Shown here piece by piece: positions 40,679 through 51,279 of a DNA stretch of 64,000 bases (its first letter is position 1; the number at the start of each line of letters is the position of its first letter). The stretch spans positions 186,001 to 250,000 of the forward strand of contig NZ_JABBFW010000003.1 of assembly GCF_012927045.1 (NCBI RefSeq), in the 5' to 3' direction. The DNA is from Azohydromonas caseinilytica (GTDB taxonomy: Bacteria > Pseudomonadota > Gammaproteobacteria > Burkholderiales > Burkholderiaceae_C). Position numbers and translations under genes: made by a program. The notes below the pieces were generated by a model. The model had not been told where the DNA came from. It saw only the letters and a list, made by a program, of their open reading frames with translations, and ran no database searches.

Positions 40679-41086
40679 CTACCGCGAAATCGCCTCCGAA
40701 GCTGCAGGCGCAATCGGCGCCGGCACGGCGGGCGCCACAGCCGGCGGAATCGCACCCGGAATCTGCGCCGGCGCAGAGGCCGCCGGAGCGCTGGCCGCGG
40801 GCACCGCGCGATCGAGCACGCTGGCATCGTTGCCGACAGGCTCAGGACGTGAGCCCGAGAGATAGGCCAGCGCCAGCGTGCACACGAAGAACACGGTGGC
40901 GCAGACGGCGGTGGAGCGCGACAGGAAGTTGGCGCTGCCCGTGGCGCCAAACAGGCTGCCGGAAGCGCCGCTGCCGAACGAGGCGCCCATGTCGGCACCC
41001 TTGCCATGCTGCACCAGCACCAAGCCGATCATGGCCAGGGCCGTGAGCAGCTGCAGCGCCAGGACGATGTTGAACCAAATACTCAT
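40679..41086 (-). CDS. secG: Preprotein translocase subunit SecG
   Basis: This encodes 135 residues. The core (residues 1-77) has two transmembrane helices with LVLVQHGKGADMGASFGSGASGSLFGATGSANFLSRSTA, the SecG signature. It is followed by a long Ala/Pro-rich tail (about 55 residues) that is probably disordered and is typical of beta-proteobacteria. SecG helps SecYE during SecA-driven export. It lies 24 bases after tpiA. Confidence 0.96.
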   Translation of the reverse strand: MSIWFNIVLALQLLTALAMIGLVLVQHGKGADMGASFGSGASGSLFGATGSANFLSRSTAVCATVFFVCTLALAYLSGSRPEPVGNDASVLDRAVPAASAPAASAPAQIPGAIPPAVAPAVPAPIAPAASEAISR

Positions 41087-41110
41087 AAATCTCTCGTGTC
41101 GGATGCGACC

Positions 41111-41857
41111 TCAGCCCGCGGCGCGGCAGATGGCGGCGAAGTCCGCTGCCTTCAGCGCGGCGCCGCCGATGAGGCCGCCGTCGATGTCGGGTTGCGCGAA
41201 GAGCTGCGCGGCGTTGTCGGGCTTGACGCTGCCGCCATAGAGCAGCCGCATCTCGCCCGCGCGCGGCGTAGCGGCCTGCAGTTGCGCACGCAGCAGTGCG
41301 TGCACTTCCTGCGCCTGCTCGGGCGAAGCGGTCTTGCCGGTGCCGATGGCCCAGACCGGCTCGTAGGCCACCACCATCTCGGCCACGCAATGGCCCAGGG
41401 TGTGGATCACGGCCGAGAGCTGGCGCTTGACCACGGCGGCCGTCTCACCGGCCTCGCGCTGCGCCAGCGTCTCGCCCACGCACACGATGGGCGTCACGCC
41501 ATGGGCCAGGGCAATCTTGGCCTTGTCGGCCACGAGCTGGTCGCTCTCGGCGTGATAGGCCCGACGCTCGGAGTGACCCACGATCACGTAGCGGCAGCCG
41601 AACTCGCGCAGCATGGCGGCCGACACCTCACCGGTGTAAGCCCCCTGCTCGTGCGCGGAGCAGTCCTGCGCACCCCAGCGGATGTCGCCGGCAGCCAGCG
41701 TCACGGCGGTCTCGGACAGGAACGGGAACGGTACGCACACCGCCACGTCGGCGCCGAAGGGCCGTGCCGCTAGCACGCCTTCGAGCAGCTCGGCATTGGC
41801 CTTGTGGCTGCCGTGCATCTTCCAGTTCCCCACCACCAGCTTGCGTCTAGAAGTCAT
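41111..41857 (-). CDS. tpiA: Triosephosphate isomerase
   Basis: This encodes 248 residues. The catalytic residues are visible: Lys in GNWKMHGS near residue 13, His in IVGHSERR near 95 and Glu in [16 protein letters not shown] near 167. The phosphate loop is [12 protein letters not shown]. It interconverts dihydroxyacetone phosphate and glyceraldehyde 3-phosphate. It is 10 bases downstream of the quinone oxidoreductase gene. Confidence 0.98.
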   Translation of the reverse strand: MTSRRKLVVGNWKMHGSHKANAELLEGVLAARPFGADVAVCVPFPFLSETAVTLAAGDIRWGAQDCSAHEQGAYTGEVSAAMLREFGCRYVIVGHSERRAYHAESDQLVADKAKIALAHGVTPIVCVGETLAQREAGETAAVVKRQLSAVIHTLGHCVAEMVVAYEPVWAIGTGKTASPEQAQEVHALLRAQLQAATPRAGEMRLLYGGSVKPDNAAQLFAQPDIDGGLIGGAALKAADFAAICRAAG

Positions 41858-41867
41858 TTTTTTCTGT

Positions 41868-42854
41868 TCACCAAGTCAGAACGATCTTGCCCACGTGCGT
41901 GCTCGATTCCATGAGCGCATGCGCCTCGGCCGCCTGCGCGGCCTCGAACACCTTGTGAATCACCGGCTTCACCCGCCCGGCCTCGATGAGCGGCCAGACC
42001 TTGACCCGCAGCGCCGCGGCGAGCTGGGCCTTGTAGGCCACGCTGCGCGCGCGCAGCGTGGAGCCCGTGATCTGCAGCCGCTTGCGCAACACCAGGCCGG
42101 CATCGATGGCGCTCTTGGTACCGCCTTGCACGGCGATGATCGCCAGGCGGCCGTCGTCGGCCAGGCACTGCAGCTCGCGTCCGACGTAGTCGCCAGCCAC
42201 CATGTCCAGGATCACGTCCACGCCACGCCCGCCGGTGAGGCGCTTGGCCTCCTCGACGAAGTCCTGCGTGCGGTAGTTGATGGCGTGATCAGCACCCAGC
42301 GCCACGCAGGCCGCGCACTTGTCGTCGCTGCCGGCCGTGACGATGACCTTCGAGCCCAGCGCCTTGGCCAGCAGCGTGGCGGTGACGCCGATGCCGCTGG
42401 AGCCGCCCTGCACCAGCAGCGTCTCGCCGGGCTGCAGCCGCGCGATCTCGAACACGTTCTGCCACACCGTGAAGAAGGTCTCGGGCAGTGCCGCGGCCTC
42501 CACGTCGGACAGCGCCGCGGGCGCGGGCAGCACCTGCGCAATGGGCGCCACGCAGAGCTCGGCATAGCCGCCACCGGCCACCAGCGCGCACACGCGGTCG
42601 CCGAGCTTGAAGCCGGCAGCCGCGAGCTCGGCCGGATCACCGCCCGCCACCGTGCCGGCAATCTCCAACCCGGGCAGGTCGGAGGCGCCCGGCGGCGGCG
42701 GGTAATGGCCCTTGCGCTGCACCACGTCGGGACGGTTCACGCCCGACGCCGTCACGCGCACCAGCAGCTCGCCGGCGGCGGGCACCGGATCGGGCCGCGT
42801 CGCCAGACGCAGCACCTCGGGCCCGCCGAACTGGCCGATCTCGACGGCACGCAT
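41868..42854 (-). CDS. NAD(P)H-quinone oxidoreductase, zinc-free MDR family (PIG3-like)
   Basis: This encodes 328 residues. The GroES-like part has [36 protein letters not shown], the PIG3/quinone reductase signature. The Rossmann motif is [20 protein letters not shown]. No zinc-ligand cysteines are seen, as expected for this subgroup. It probably reduces quinones or related enones with NADPH. It is five bases behind pnp and before tpiA, so it is part of the pnp-to-secG run. Confidence 0.92.
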   Translation of the reverse strand: MRAVEIGQFGGPEVLRLATRPDPVPAAGELLVRVTASGVNRPDVVQRKGHYPPPPGASDLPGLEIAGTVAGGDPAELAAAGFKLGDRVCALVAGGGYAELCVAPIAQVLPAPAALSDVEAAALPETFFTVWQNVFEIARLQPGETLLVQGGSSGIGVTATLLAKALGSKVIVTAGSDDKCAACVALGADHAINYRTQDFVEEAKRLTGGRGVDVILDMVAGDYVGRELQCLADDGRLAIIAVQGGTKSAIDAGLVLRKRLQITGSTLRARSVAYKAQLAAALRVKVWPLIEAGRVKPVIHKVFEAAQAAEAHALMESSTHVGKIVLTW

Positions 42855-42859
42855 GGCGC

Positions 42860-45163
<2,304 letters not shown>

Positions 45164-45321
45164 TGTTTTCTCCGGATGTTCGGCACGCTTGGGGCGGTGG
45201 TGCCTGGGAACCGGGAGCGCGTCGAGGACGGGGCGGATGCCATTCCAGCGAGGTTGCAGCAAGCGGCAGCCCCCCTGGAATGACACATCAACGCCGGTTT
45301 CCCCAGCTCTCCAAAGACAAA

Positions 45322-45351
45322 GAGCCTGTGCTGCGGCTGCAGTACAGGCTC
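45322..45351 (-). terminator. Hairpin between rpsO and pnp
   Basis: On the minus strand, GAGCCTGT plus ACTGC pairs with GCAGC plus ACAGGCTC around a small loop. It is followed by TTTGTCTTT. It lies 18 bases after the rpsO stop, where E. coli has the rpsO terminator and RNase III processing stem. Partial termination here would set the rpsO/pnp ratio; that role is inferred. Confidence 0.6.
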
Positions 45352-45369
45352 CCGTCATTCATGCAAGGC

Positions 45370-45639
45370 TTACTTGCGCAGGCCCAGCTTCTGGATCAGC
45401 GCCACGTAGCGGTCGGCGTCCTTGCTCTTCAGATAGGCCAGCAGGCGCTTGCGCTGGTTGACCATCTTCAGCAGGCCGCGACGGCCATGGTGATCCTTGG
45501 CGTGGGTCTTGAAGTGGGGCGTCAGCTCGTTGATGCGAGCCGTCAGCAGGGCGACCTGGACTTCGGGAGAACCGGTGTCGGCGGTGCCGCGGGCGTTGGC
45601 GGCAATGATGTCCGCCTTGATGATGTCTGCAATGGCCAT
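45370..45639 (-). CDS. rpsO: 30S ribosomal protein S15
   Basis: This encodes 89 residues, the standard S15 length. It has [51 protein letters not shown], with the rRNA-binding HHGRRGLL motif. S15 binds 16S rRNA early in assembly and represses its own translation in several bacteria. The leader upstream carries two perfect stems. Confidence 0.98.
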   Translation of the reverse strand: MAIADIIKADIIAANARGTADTGSPEVQVALLTARINELTPHFKTHAKDHHGRRGLLKMVNQRKRLLAYLKSKDADRYVALIQKLGLRK

Positions 45640-45655
45640 GGGATTTCCTGGTGCT

Positions 45656-45785
45656 GGAAACCGGGCGCAGACCTGTTCGGGCTTGCCGCGGTTTCCGTTT
45701 TCACTTGCGGTCGCGGGTGAAACCGACCCGCGCCGTGCGCTTGGAACTTCACGCGCCTTGGGGGCGCGCGAAGCCTTCGATTATA
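45656..45785 (-). promoter_or_regulatory. rpsO promoter and structured leader
   Basis: On the minus strand TATAAT (45785-45780) overlaps the stop codon of the upstream aminotransferase gene and is the likely -10. The leader has a stem CGCGGGT/ACCCGCG (45712-45732) and a second GGAAACCG/CGGTTTCC (45656-45696), both perfect. S15 autoregulates through leader structures in other bacteria, but no pseudoknot has been shown here. Confidence 0.5.
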
Positions 45786-46977
45786 GGCCAAGCGCCCCGG
45801 CCAGCCGCTGCACGCCCAGGCCCAGCCGCGCAAGGTCTTTGGAGGCGAAGCACCAGCGCAGCCAGCCCTCGCCTTCCGCCCCGAAGGCCGCGCCCGGCGC
45901 CAGCCCCAGGCCGTGCTCCGTGACCAGCCGCTTGGCCAGGGCCAGCGAGTCGTCCTGCCCCTCGACGCGGAAGAAGGCGTACATCCCGCCCGCCGGCGCG
46001 GCGACCTCGATGCCGGGCAGCCGGGCCAGACCGTCCAGCAGCGTGTCGCGCCCGGCCTTGAGCCGTGCCACCAGGCCGGGCACGAAGTCCTCAGCCAGCG
46101 CCAGGGCCTGCAGCGCGCCGCGCTGGATGAACACCGGCGCGCAGGAGTTGTTGAACTCCAGCAGCTTGCCCGCCGCCTCCAGCGCCTGCCCGCGTGGATC
46201 AGCGGGCAGCACCAGCCAGCCCAGGCGCCAGCCGGTCATGAGGAAGCTCTTGGAGAAGCTTTGCGTGACGATCAGCCGGTCTTCCCGCGCCGCGATGTCC
46301 AGGAAGCTGGGCGCCGCCGGGCCGGCTTCGGCACCGGGCTCATCGCCCTGTCCCCACCACAGCCGCTCGTAGACCTCGTCGGCCACGATCCAGGTACCCG
46401 TGCGGCGGCAGTGCGCCAGGAGGGCCTGCTGCTCGGCGCGCGACAGCGTCCAGCCCGTGGGGTTGTTGGGCGCATTGACCAGCAGCGCGCGCGTGGCGGG
46501 CGTGATCGCGTCCAGCAGCTCCTGCAGGTCCAGCCGCCAGGCGCCGCGCTGCGGGTGCAGCGCCACGCGCTTCACTTTCGCGCCCAGGATCTCGGGCTGA
46601 GCCGTGATGTTGGGCCACACCGGCACCACCGCCACGGCCTCGTCACCGGCGGACAGCAGCAGCTGCGCCGCCACCATCAGCGCGCTCACCCCGGCGCTGG
46701 TCACGGCGATGCGCTCCACACCCACCGGCGCATGCAGCGCCGAGATGTAGTGCGACAGCCCCTCGCGCAGCTCCGGCAGGCCGAGGTTGTGCGAATAGAA
46801 GGTCTCGCCGCGGGCCAGCGAGGCGGCCGCCGCCTCGCGCACCTCGGGCGGCGTCACCTCGTCGCTCTCGCCGAACCAGAAGGCCAGCACGTCGGGACGC
46901 CCCAGGCCGGCGTTGGCCACTTCGCGGATCTTGGACGCCGGCAGCGCGGCCAGGGACGAGCGGATGAAGTCGTGCAT
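45781..46977 (-). CDS. Pyridoxal phosphate-dependent aminotransferase, class I/II
   Basis: This encodes 398 residues from ATG 46977 (MHDFIRSSLAALPASKIREVANAGLGRPDVLAFWFGESDEVTP). It has NAPNNPTGWTLSRAEQ, VADEVYERLWWG and the PLP-binding Lys in TQSFSKSFLMTGWRLGW. The fold is that of aspartate aminotransferase subgroup I. The substrate is not clear; similar proteins are often annotated as aspartate or alanine aminotransferases. It lies between tsaD and rpsO on the same strand. A promoter for rpsO overlaps its end. Confidence 0.9.
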   Translation of the reverse strand: MHDFIRSSLAALPASKIREVANAGLGRPDVLAFWFGESDEVTPPEVREAAAASLARGETFYSHNLGLPELREGLSHYISALHAPVGVERIAVTSAGVSALMVAAQLLLSAGDEAVAVVPVWPNITAQPEILGAKVKRVALHPQRGAWRLDLQELLDAITPATRALLVNAPNNPTGWTLSRAEQQALLAHCRRTGTWIVADEVYERLWWGQGDEPGAEAGPAAPSFLDIAAREDRLIVTQSFSKSFLMTGWRLGWLVLPADPRGQALEAAGKLLEFNNSCAPVFIQRGALQALALAEDFVPGLVARLKAGRDTLLDGLARLPGIEVAAPAGGMYAFFRVEGQDDSLALAKRLVTEHGLGLAPGAAFGAEGEGWLRWCFASKDLARLGLGVQRLAGALGL

Positions 46978-47054
46978 CGGCAAAAGGTCCGAACGGACGG
47001 TGGAGTGGGACAGCAACCCGGTGGACGCCAGCCGCACCGGCCCGGCCTCCCGTG

Positions 47055-48089
47055 TCAAACCTCGGCCAGCGGCCAGCGCGGCTTCACGTCGAAGGCGTAG
47101 TCGTGCTCGGCGCTGGCACGGCCGCTTTGCAGCCGCATGGCGCCGGCCAGGGCGATCATGGCGCCGTTGTCGCTGCACAGGTGCAGCTCCGGGTAGTGCA
47201 CGCGCACGCCGGCGCGCCGGCACAGCGAATTCAGGTTGGCGCGCAGCGCGCGGTTGGCACCGACGCCGCCCGCCACCACCAGCCGCTTCAGCCCGGTCTG
47301 CTTGAGCGCCTTCATGGACTTGGCGCTGAGCACGTCCACGATCGCCGCCTGCGTGCTGGCCGCCAGGTCCGCCTTGGGCTGCTCGCACACCTCGGGGCCG
47401 AGCTTGCGCAATTGGGTCATCACGGCGGTCTTCAGGCCGGCGAAGGAAAAGTCCAGGTTGCCGCTGTGCAGCAGCGGACGCGGCAGCGCGAAGGCTTCCG
47501 GGTCGCCGAACTCGGCCAGCCGCGACAGCGCCGGCCCGCCCGGGTAGCCCAGCCCCAGCAGCTTGGCCGACTTGTCGAAGGCCTCGCCCGCGGCGTCGTC
47601 GATGGTCTCGCCCAGCAGCTCATAGTCGCCCACGCCCTGCACGCGCATGAGCTGCGTGTGGCCGCCGGACACCAGCAGCGCCACGAAGGGAAATTCCGGC
47701 GGATCATCGGAGAGGAAGGGCGACAGCAGGTGGCCTTCGAGGTGGTGGATGCCCAGCGTCGGCTTGCCCAGCGCCGCGGCCAGCGCGCAGGCCACGCCCG
47801 CGCCCACCAGCAGCGCGCCGGCCAAGCCGGGGCCGCGCGTGTAGGCGACGATGTCCACGTCGTCCAGCGTGCTGCCGGCCTCGGTCAGCACCTGGCGCGC
47901 CAGCGGCAGCACGCGGCGGATGTGGTCGCGCGAGGCCAGCTCTGGCACCACGCCGCCGTAGGCACGGTGCATCTCGATCTGGCTGTGCAGCGCGTGGGCG
48001 CGCAAGCGCGGCACGCCGCCGTCGGGCGAGAGCTGAACGAGGGCCACGCCCGTCTCGTCGCAGGAGGATTCGATTCCCAGCACATTCAT
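47055..48089 (-). CDS. tsaD: tRNA N6-adenosine threonylcarbamoyltransferase
   Basis: This encodes 344 residues from ATG 48089 ([18 protein letters not shown]). The metal-binding histidines are in [12 protein letters not shown], and [11 protein letters not shown] and [13 protein letters not shown] are family signatures. TsaD adds the threonylcarbamoyl group to A37 of ANN-decoding tRNAs with TsaB and TsaE. It is divergent from the nasT-like gene (73 bases between starts). A longer open frame upstream would enter that intergenic region and lacks conservation. Confidence 0.97.
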   Translation of the reverse strand: MNVLGIESSCDETGVALVQLSPDGGVPRLRAHALHSQIEMHRAYGGVVPELASRDHIRRVLPLARQVLTEAGSTLDDVDIVAYTRGPGLAGALLVGAGVACALAAALGKPTLGIHHLEGHLLSPFLSDDPPEFPFVALLVSGGHTQLMRVQGVGDYELLGETIDDAAGEAFDKSAKLLGLGYPGGPALSRLAEFGDPEAFALPRPLLHSGNLDFSFAGLKTAVMTQLRKLGPEVCEQPKADLAASTQAAIVDVLSAKSMKALKQTGLKRLVVAGGVGANRALRANLNSLCRRAGVRVHYPELHLCSDNGAMIALAGAMRLQSGRASAEHDYAFDVKPRWPLAEV

Positions 48090-48162
48090 CGCGCGGCAGT
48101 GTAGCCAGCACCCGCCGCCCCTCCCCGGCGCAATGGCGTGAAGCTTGCAAGCCGCCGGCGCC

Positions 48163-48795
48163 ATGAACGCCCAGAAGGCCCTGCGCATCGTCATCGTTGC
48201 GCCTGATTCCCTGAGCCCAGACCCGGCCGACACCGCCGCCCTGGTGGAGGTCGAGCGCTCGCGCAGCCTGCGCATCGGGCTGCTGCAGCATGGCTACAAC
48301 ATCGTCGCCGTGCTGCCCATCGACCCTTTCCTGCCCGAGCGGCTGGCGCAGATCCAGCCCGACATGATCATCGTGGACGCCGAAAGCCAGGCGCGCGACA
48401 CGCTGGAGCATGTCGTGATGGCCACGCGCGACGCGCGCCGCCCCATCGTGCTGTTCACCGACGACGAGGACACCTCGCATGTCGGCGCCGCCATCGCCGC
48501 CGGCGTGACGGCCTACGTGGTGGCGGGCCTGGCGCCGGAGCGCATCAAGTCGGTGCTGGAGGTGGCCCTGGCGCGCTTTCGCCACGAGGAGGACCTGCGC
48601 CGCCAACTCGCCGACGCGCGCAACCAGCTCGACGAGCGCAAGGTGATCGAACGCGCCAAGGGCCTGCTGATGAAGCGCCAGGGCATCGACGAGGCCCAGG
48701 CCTACGCCCGGCTGCGCAAGACCGCGATGGACAAGGGCCTCAGGCTCGCCGAAGTGGCGCAACGCATCATCGACGTGGCGGATCTGCTCGGATAA
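48163..48795 (+). CDS. nasT: ANTAR-domain antiterminator, NasT type
   Basis: This encodes 210 residues. The N-terminal receiver-like domain ([11 protein letters not shown]..., [15 protein letters not shown] with Asp72 in the phospho-site position) is followed by the ANTAR domain at residues ~148-209 ([34 protein letters not shown]). ANTAR proteins bind paired RNA hairpins and prevent intrinsic termination. Exactly such a leader lies just downstream, before the transporter genes. In other bacteria NasT is held inactive by NasS, a nitrate/nitrite sensor, until nitrate appears. No nasS gene is adjacent here. The start at 48163 is the best ATG but lacks a clear ribosome binding site. Confidence 0.93.
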   Translation: MNAQKALRIVIVAPDSLSPDPADTAALVEVERSRSLRIGLLQHGYNIVAVLPIDPFLPERLAQIQPDMIIVDAESQARDTLEHVVMATRDARRPIVLFTDDEDTSHVGAAIAAGVTAYVVAGLAPERIKSVLEVALARFRHEEDLRRQLADARNQLDERKVIERAKGLLMKRQGIDEAQAYARLRKTAMDKGLRLAEVAQRIIDVADLLG

Positions 48796-48843
48796 GCACC
48801 AAGGCCGCGCACCGCGGCGGGCCACGACGGCTCGCCTTGGTGC
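48796..48843. repeat. Inverted repeat after nasT, possible NtrC half-sites
   Basis: GCACCAAGG (48796-48804) is repeated inverted as CCTTGGTGC (48835-48843). It starts directly after the nasT stop. It could be a nasT terminator stem, though it has no T-tract and a 30-base loop. GCACCA and TGGTGC are also the two halves of the NtrC recognition sequence and lie about 70-115 bases upstream of the sigma-54 start. The two readings are not exclusive. Confidence 0.5.
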
Positions 48844-48884
48844 ACAAGGACGGCCCTGAAACGGCTTTTCCCGGGAGCGCAGCC

Positions 48885-48899
48885 TGGCACAGGGCTTGC
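48885..48899 (+). promoter_or_regulatory. Sigma-54 promoter
   Basis: TGGCACAGGGCTTGC matches the sigma-54 consensus TGGCAC-N5-TTGC exactly. The GG (48886-48887) and GC (48898-48899) are separated by ten bases, the required spacing. The predicted start is about 48911, at the base of hairpin P1 of the leader. It would need an NtrC-type activator and puts the transporter under nitrogen-limitation control. Confidence 0.88.
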
Positions 48900-48910
48900 G
48901 ACATTCACGC

Positions 48911-49040
48911 CGGGAGGCCAAAGGCGGTCTCCCGACGAATCACGGCACCCGGCCAAGGCCGGTCGGGCAAGCCATCAGGACGACGGCGTCCCCATGCCCC
49001 GCAGGCGCGAGCACCGCGGGTCACAGGGACGCCGTTTTTC
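48911..49040 (+). promoter_or_regulatory. ANTAR two-hairpin antitermination leader with terminator
   Basis: P1 has arms CGGGAGGCC (48911-48919) and GGTCTCCCG (48926-48934) around the hexaloop AAAGGC. P2 has arms CCCGGCC (48948-48954) and GGTCGGG (48961-48967) around the hexaloop AAGGCC. Both loops have A at position 1 and G at position 4, the defining ANTAR-RNA features, with a 13-base linker. An intrinsic terminator follows: ACGGCGTCCC (48983-48992) pairs with GGGACGCCGT (49026-49035), then T5. NasT, encoded immediately upstream, is the expected ligand. Bound NasT would let RNA polymerase pass into the transporter genes. Confidence 0.93.
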
Positions 49041-49072
49041 ATTGCCCGCACGACAAACCCACAGGGACTTCG

Positions 49073-50329
49073 ATGAACAAGGACGCGATCAACATGGGAC
49101 GCCGCTCCATCGTCAGGGCCGCTGCCGCCTCGGCAGCCACCGCCGCCACCGGCTTCGTGCCTGGCCTGCAAGCCGCGGTCCACGCCGCCGGCTCCGACAA
49201 GCCGGAGAAGGAGGAGGTGCGCATCGGCTTCATCCCGCTGACGGATTGCGCCTCGGTGGTGATGGCCTCGGTGCTGGGCTTCGACAAGAAGTACGGGGTC
49301 AGGATCGTCCCGACCAAGGAAGCCTCCTGGGCCGGCGTGCGCGACAAGCTCGTCAACGGCGAGCTCGACATGGCGCATGTGCTCTACGGCCTCGTCTACG
49401 GCGTGCACCTGGGCGTGGGCGGCCCCAAGAAGGACATGGCCGTGCTGATGACGCTCAACCACAACGGCCAGGCCATCACGCTGTCGAAGAAGCTGGCCGA
49501 GGCCGGCGCGGTGGACGGCCCGTCGCTGGCCAGGCTCATGGCCAAGGACAAGCGCGAATACACCTTCGCGCAGACCTTCCCCACCGGCACGCACGCCATG
49601 TGGCTGTACTACTGGCTCGCCAGCGCCGGCATCGACCCGATGAGGGACGCCAAGGTCATCACCGTGCCGCCGCCGCAGATGGTGGCCAACATGCGCGTGG
49701 GCAACATGGACGGCTACTGCGTGGGCGAGCCCTGGGGGCACCGCGCCATCATGGACGGCATCGGCGTCACCGCCGTCACCACGCAGGACATCTGGAAGGA
49801 CCACCCCGAGAAGGTCCTGGGCTGCACCGGCGACTTCGTCAGGAAGTACCCCAACACCGCCCGCGCCGTGGTGATGGCCGTGATGGAGGCCAGCCGCTGG
49901 ATCGACGCCAGCCTGCAGAACAAGATGAAGATGGCCGAAACCGTGGCCGACAAGGCCTACGTCAACACCGGCGTGGACGCCATCAACCAGCGCATCCTGG
50001 GCCGCTACCAGAATGGCCTGGGCAAGACCTGGGACGACCCCAACCACATGAAGTTCTTCAACGACGGGGCCGTGAACTTCCCCTACCTGTCGGACGGCAT
50101 GTGGTTCCTCACCCAGCACAAGCGCTGGGGCCTGCTCAAGGCGCACCCCGACTACCTGGGCGTGGCGAAGCAGATCAACCAGATCGATCTCTACCGCGAG
50201 GCCGCCTCCGCCCTGAAGGTCAGCGTGCCCAAGGACGTGATGCGCAGCAGCAAGCTCATCGACGGCGTGGTGTGGGACGGCAAGGACCCGGCCCGGTACG
50301 CCGACTCCTTCAAGTCCAAGGCCGCCTGA
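49073..50329 (+). CDS. nrtA: Nitrate-type ABC transporter substrate-binding protein (NrtA/CmpA family)
   Basis: This encodes 418 residues from ATG 49073, with AGGGA upstream. The N-terminus has a Tat-type signal: twin Arg at residues 10-11 (MGRRSIVRAAAASAA), a hydrophobic stretch and ...AVHAAG. The mature protein (VRIGFIPLTDCASVVMASVLGFDKKYGVRIVPTKEASWAGVRDKL...) and GYCVGEPWGHRA fit the NrtA/CmpA binding proteins. Nitrate or nitrite is the likely ligand because of the NasT leader; cyanate or bicarbonate cannot be excluded by sequence alone. It is the first gene after the antitermination leader. Confidence 0.9.
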   Translation: MNKDAINMGRRSIVRAAAASAATAATGFVPGLQAAVHAAGSDKPEKEEVRIGFIPLTDCASVVMASVLGFDKKYGVRIVPTKEASWAGVRDKLVNGELDMAHVLYGLVYGVHLGVGGPKKDMAVLMTLNHNGQAITLSKKLAEAGAVDGPSLARLMAKDKREYTFAQTFPTGTHAMWLYYWLASAGIDPMRDAKVITVPPPQMVANMRVGNMDGYCVGEPWGHRAIMDGIGVTAVTTQDIWKDHPEKVLGCTGDFVRKYPNTARAVVMAVMEASRWIDASLQNKMKMAETVADKAYVNTGVDAINQRILGRYQNGLGKTWDDPNHMKFFNDGAVNFPYLSDGMWFLTQHKRWGLLKAHPDYLGVAKQINQIDLYREAASALKVSVPKDVMRSSKLIDGVVWDGKDPARYADSFKSKAA

Positions 50330-50357
50330 GCCACGAACCGCACCACAGGAGAAGACC

Positions 50358-51251
50358 ATGGTCAGTGCCGTCTTTCACGCCCCTGCCGAAGCCGTGGCCG
50401 AGGCCGCGGCGCAGCCCGCGCCCACTGCGGTCAAGGCCGCCCCGGCCGCCAGGCCCGCCGTGGAGCGCCGCCCGCTCATCGACCTGCGCGCCCTCACCGG
50501 CGCCGTGCTGCCGCCGCTGGCCGGCATCGCCTTGCTGATCGGCGTGTGGGCCCTGCTCACGATGAGCAGCAGCACCTTCCCCACGCCGGCCGCAACCTGG
50601 GAAGCCGCCGTGCAGCTGTTCGCGGACCCCTTCTACCGCAACGGCCCCAACGACCAGGGCATCGGCTGGAACATCTTCAACTCGCTGCAGCGCGTGGCCG
50701 TGGGCTTTGGATTGGCGGCGCTGGTGGGCATTCCGCTGGGCTTTCTCATCGGCCGCTTCAGCCTGCTCAACCGCATGGTGTCGCCGCTGGTGAGCCTGCT
50801 GCGCCCGGTGTCGCCGCTGGCGTGGCTGCCCATCGGGCTGCTGGTGTTCAAGGCCGCCAACCCGGCGGCGATCTGGACCATCTTCATCTGCTCGATCTGG
50901 CCCATGGTCATCAACACCGCCGTGGGCGTGCAGCGCGTGCCGCAGGACTACCTCAACGTGGCGCGCGTGCTCAACCTCAGCGAGCTGACGCTGGCGCGCA
51001 AGATCCTCTTCCCCGCCGTGCTGCCCTACATGCTCACCGGCGTGCGGCTGTCGGTGGGCACCGCCTGGCTGGTGATCGTCGCGGCCGAGATGCTGACCGG
51101 CGGCGTGGGCATCGGCTTCTGGGTCTGGGACGAGTGGAACAACCTCAACGTGCAGCACATCATCATCGCCATCGTCGTCATCGGCGTGGTGGGCCTGCTG
51201 CTGGAGCAGGCGCTGGTGGCCCTGGCCAAGCGTTTTTCCTTCGACGAGTGA
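50358..51251 (+). CDS. nrtB: Nitrate-type ABC transporter permease
   Basis: This encodes 297 residues. The first ~45 residues are Ala/Pro-rich and non-conserved. The membrane domain has six helices and the BPD loop VARVLNLSELTLARKILFPAVLPYMLTGVRLSVGTAWLVIVAAEML, typical of NrtB/SsuC-type permeases. It forms the inner-membrane channel for the NrtA ligand. It is 28 bases after nrtA and 28 before the ATPase gene, in one operon. Confidence 0.92.
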   Translation: MVSAVFHAPAEAVAEAAAQPAPTAVKAAPAARPAVERRPLIDLRALTGAVLPPLAGIALLIGVWALLTMSSSTFPTPAATWEAAVQLFADPFYRNGPNDQGIGWNIFNSLQRVAVGFGLAALVGIPLGFLIGRFSLLNRMVSPLVSLLRPVSPLAWLPIGLLVFKAANPAAIWTIFICSIWPMVINTAVGVQRVPQDYLNVARVLNLSELTLARKILFPAVLPYMLTGVRLSVGTAWLVIVAAEMLTGGVGIGFWVWDEWNNLNVQHIIIAIVVIGVVGLLLEQALVALAKRFSFDE

Positions 51252-51279
51252 GCCGGGCAGACGCCCAAGGAGACCCGCC

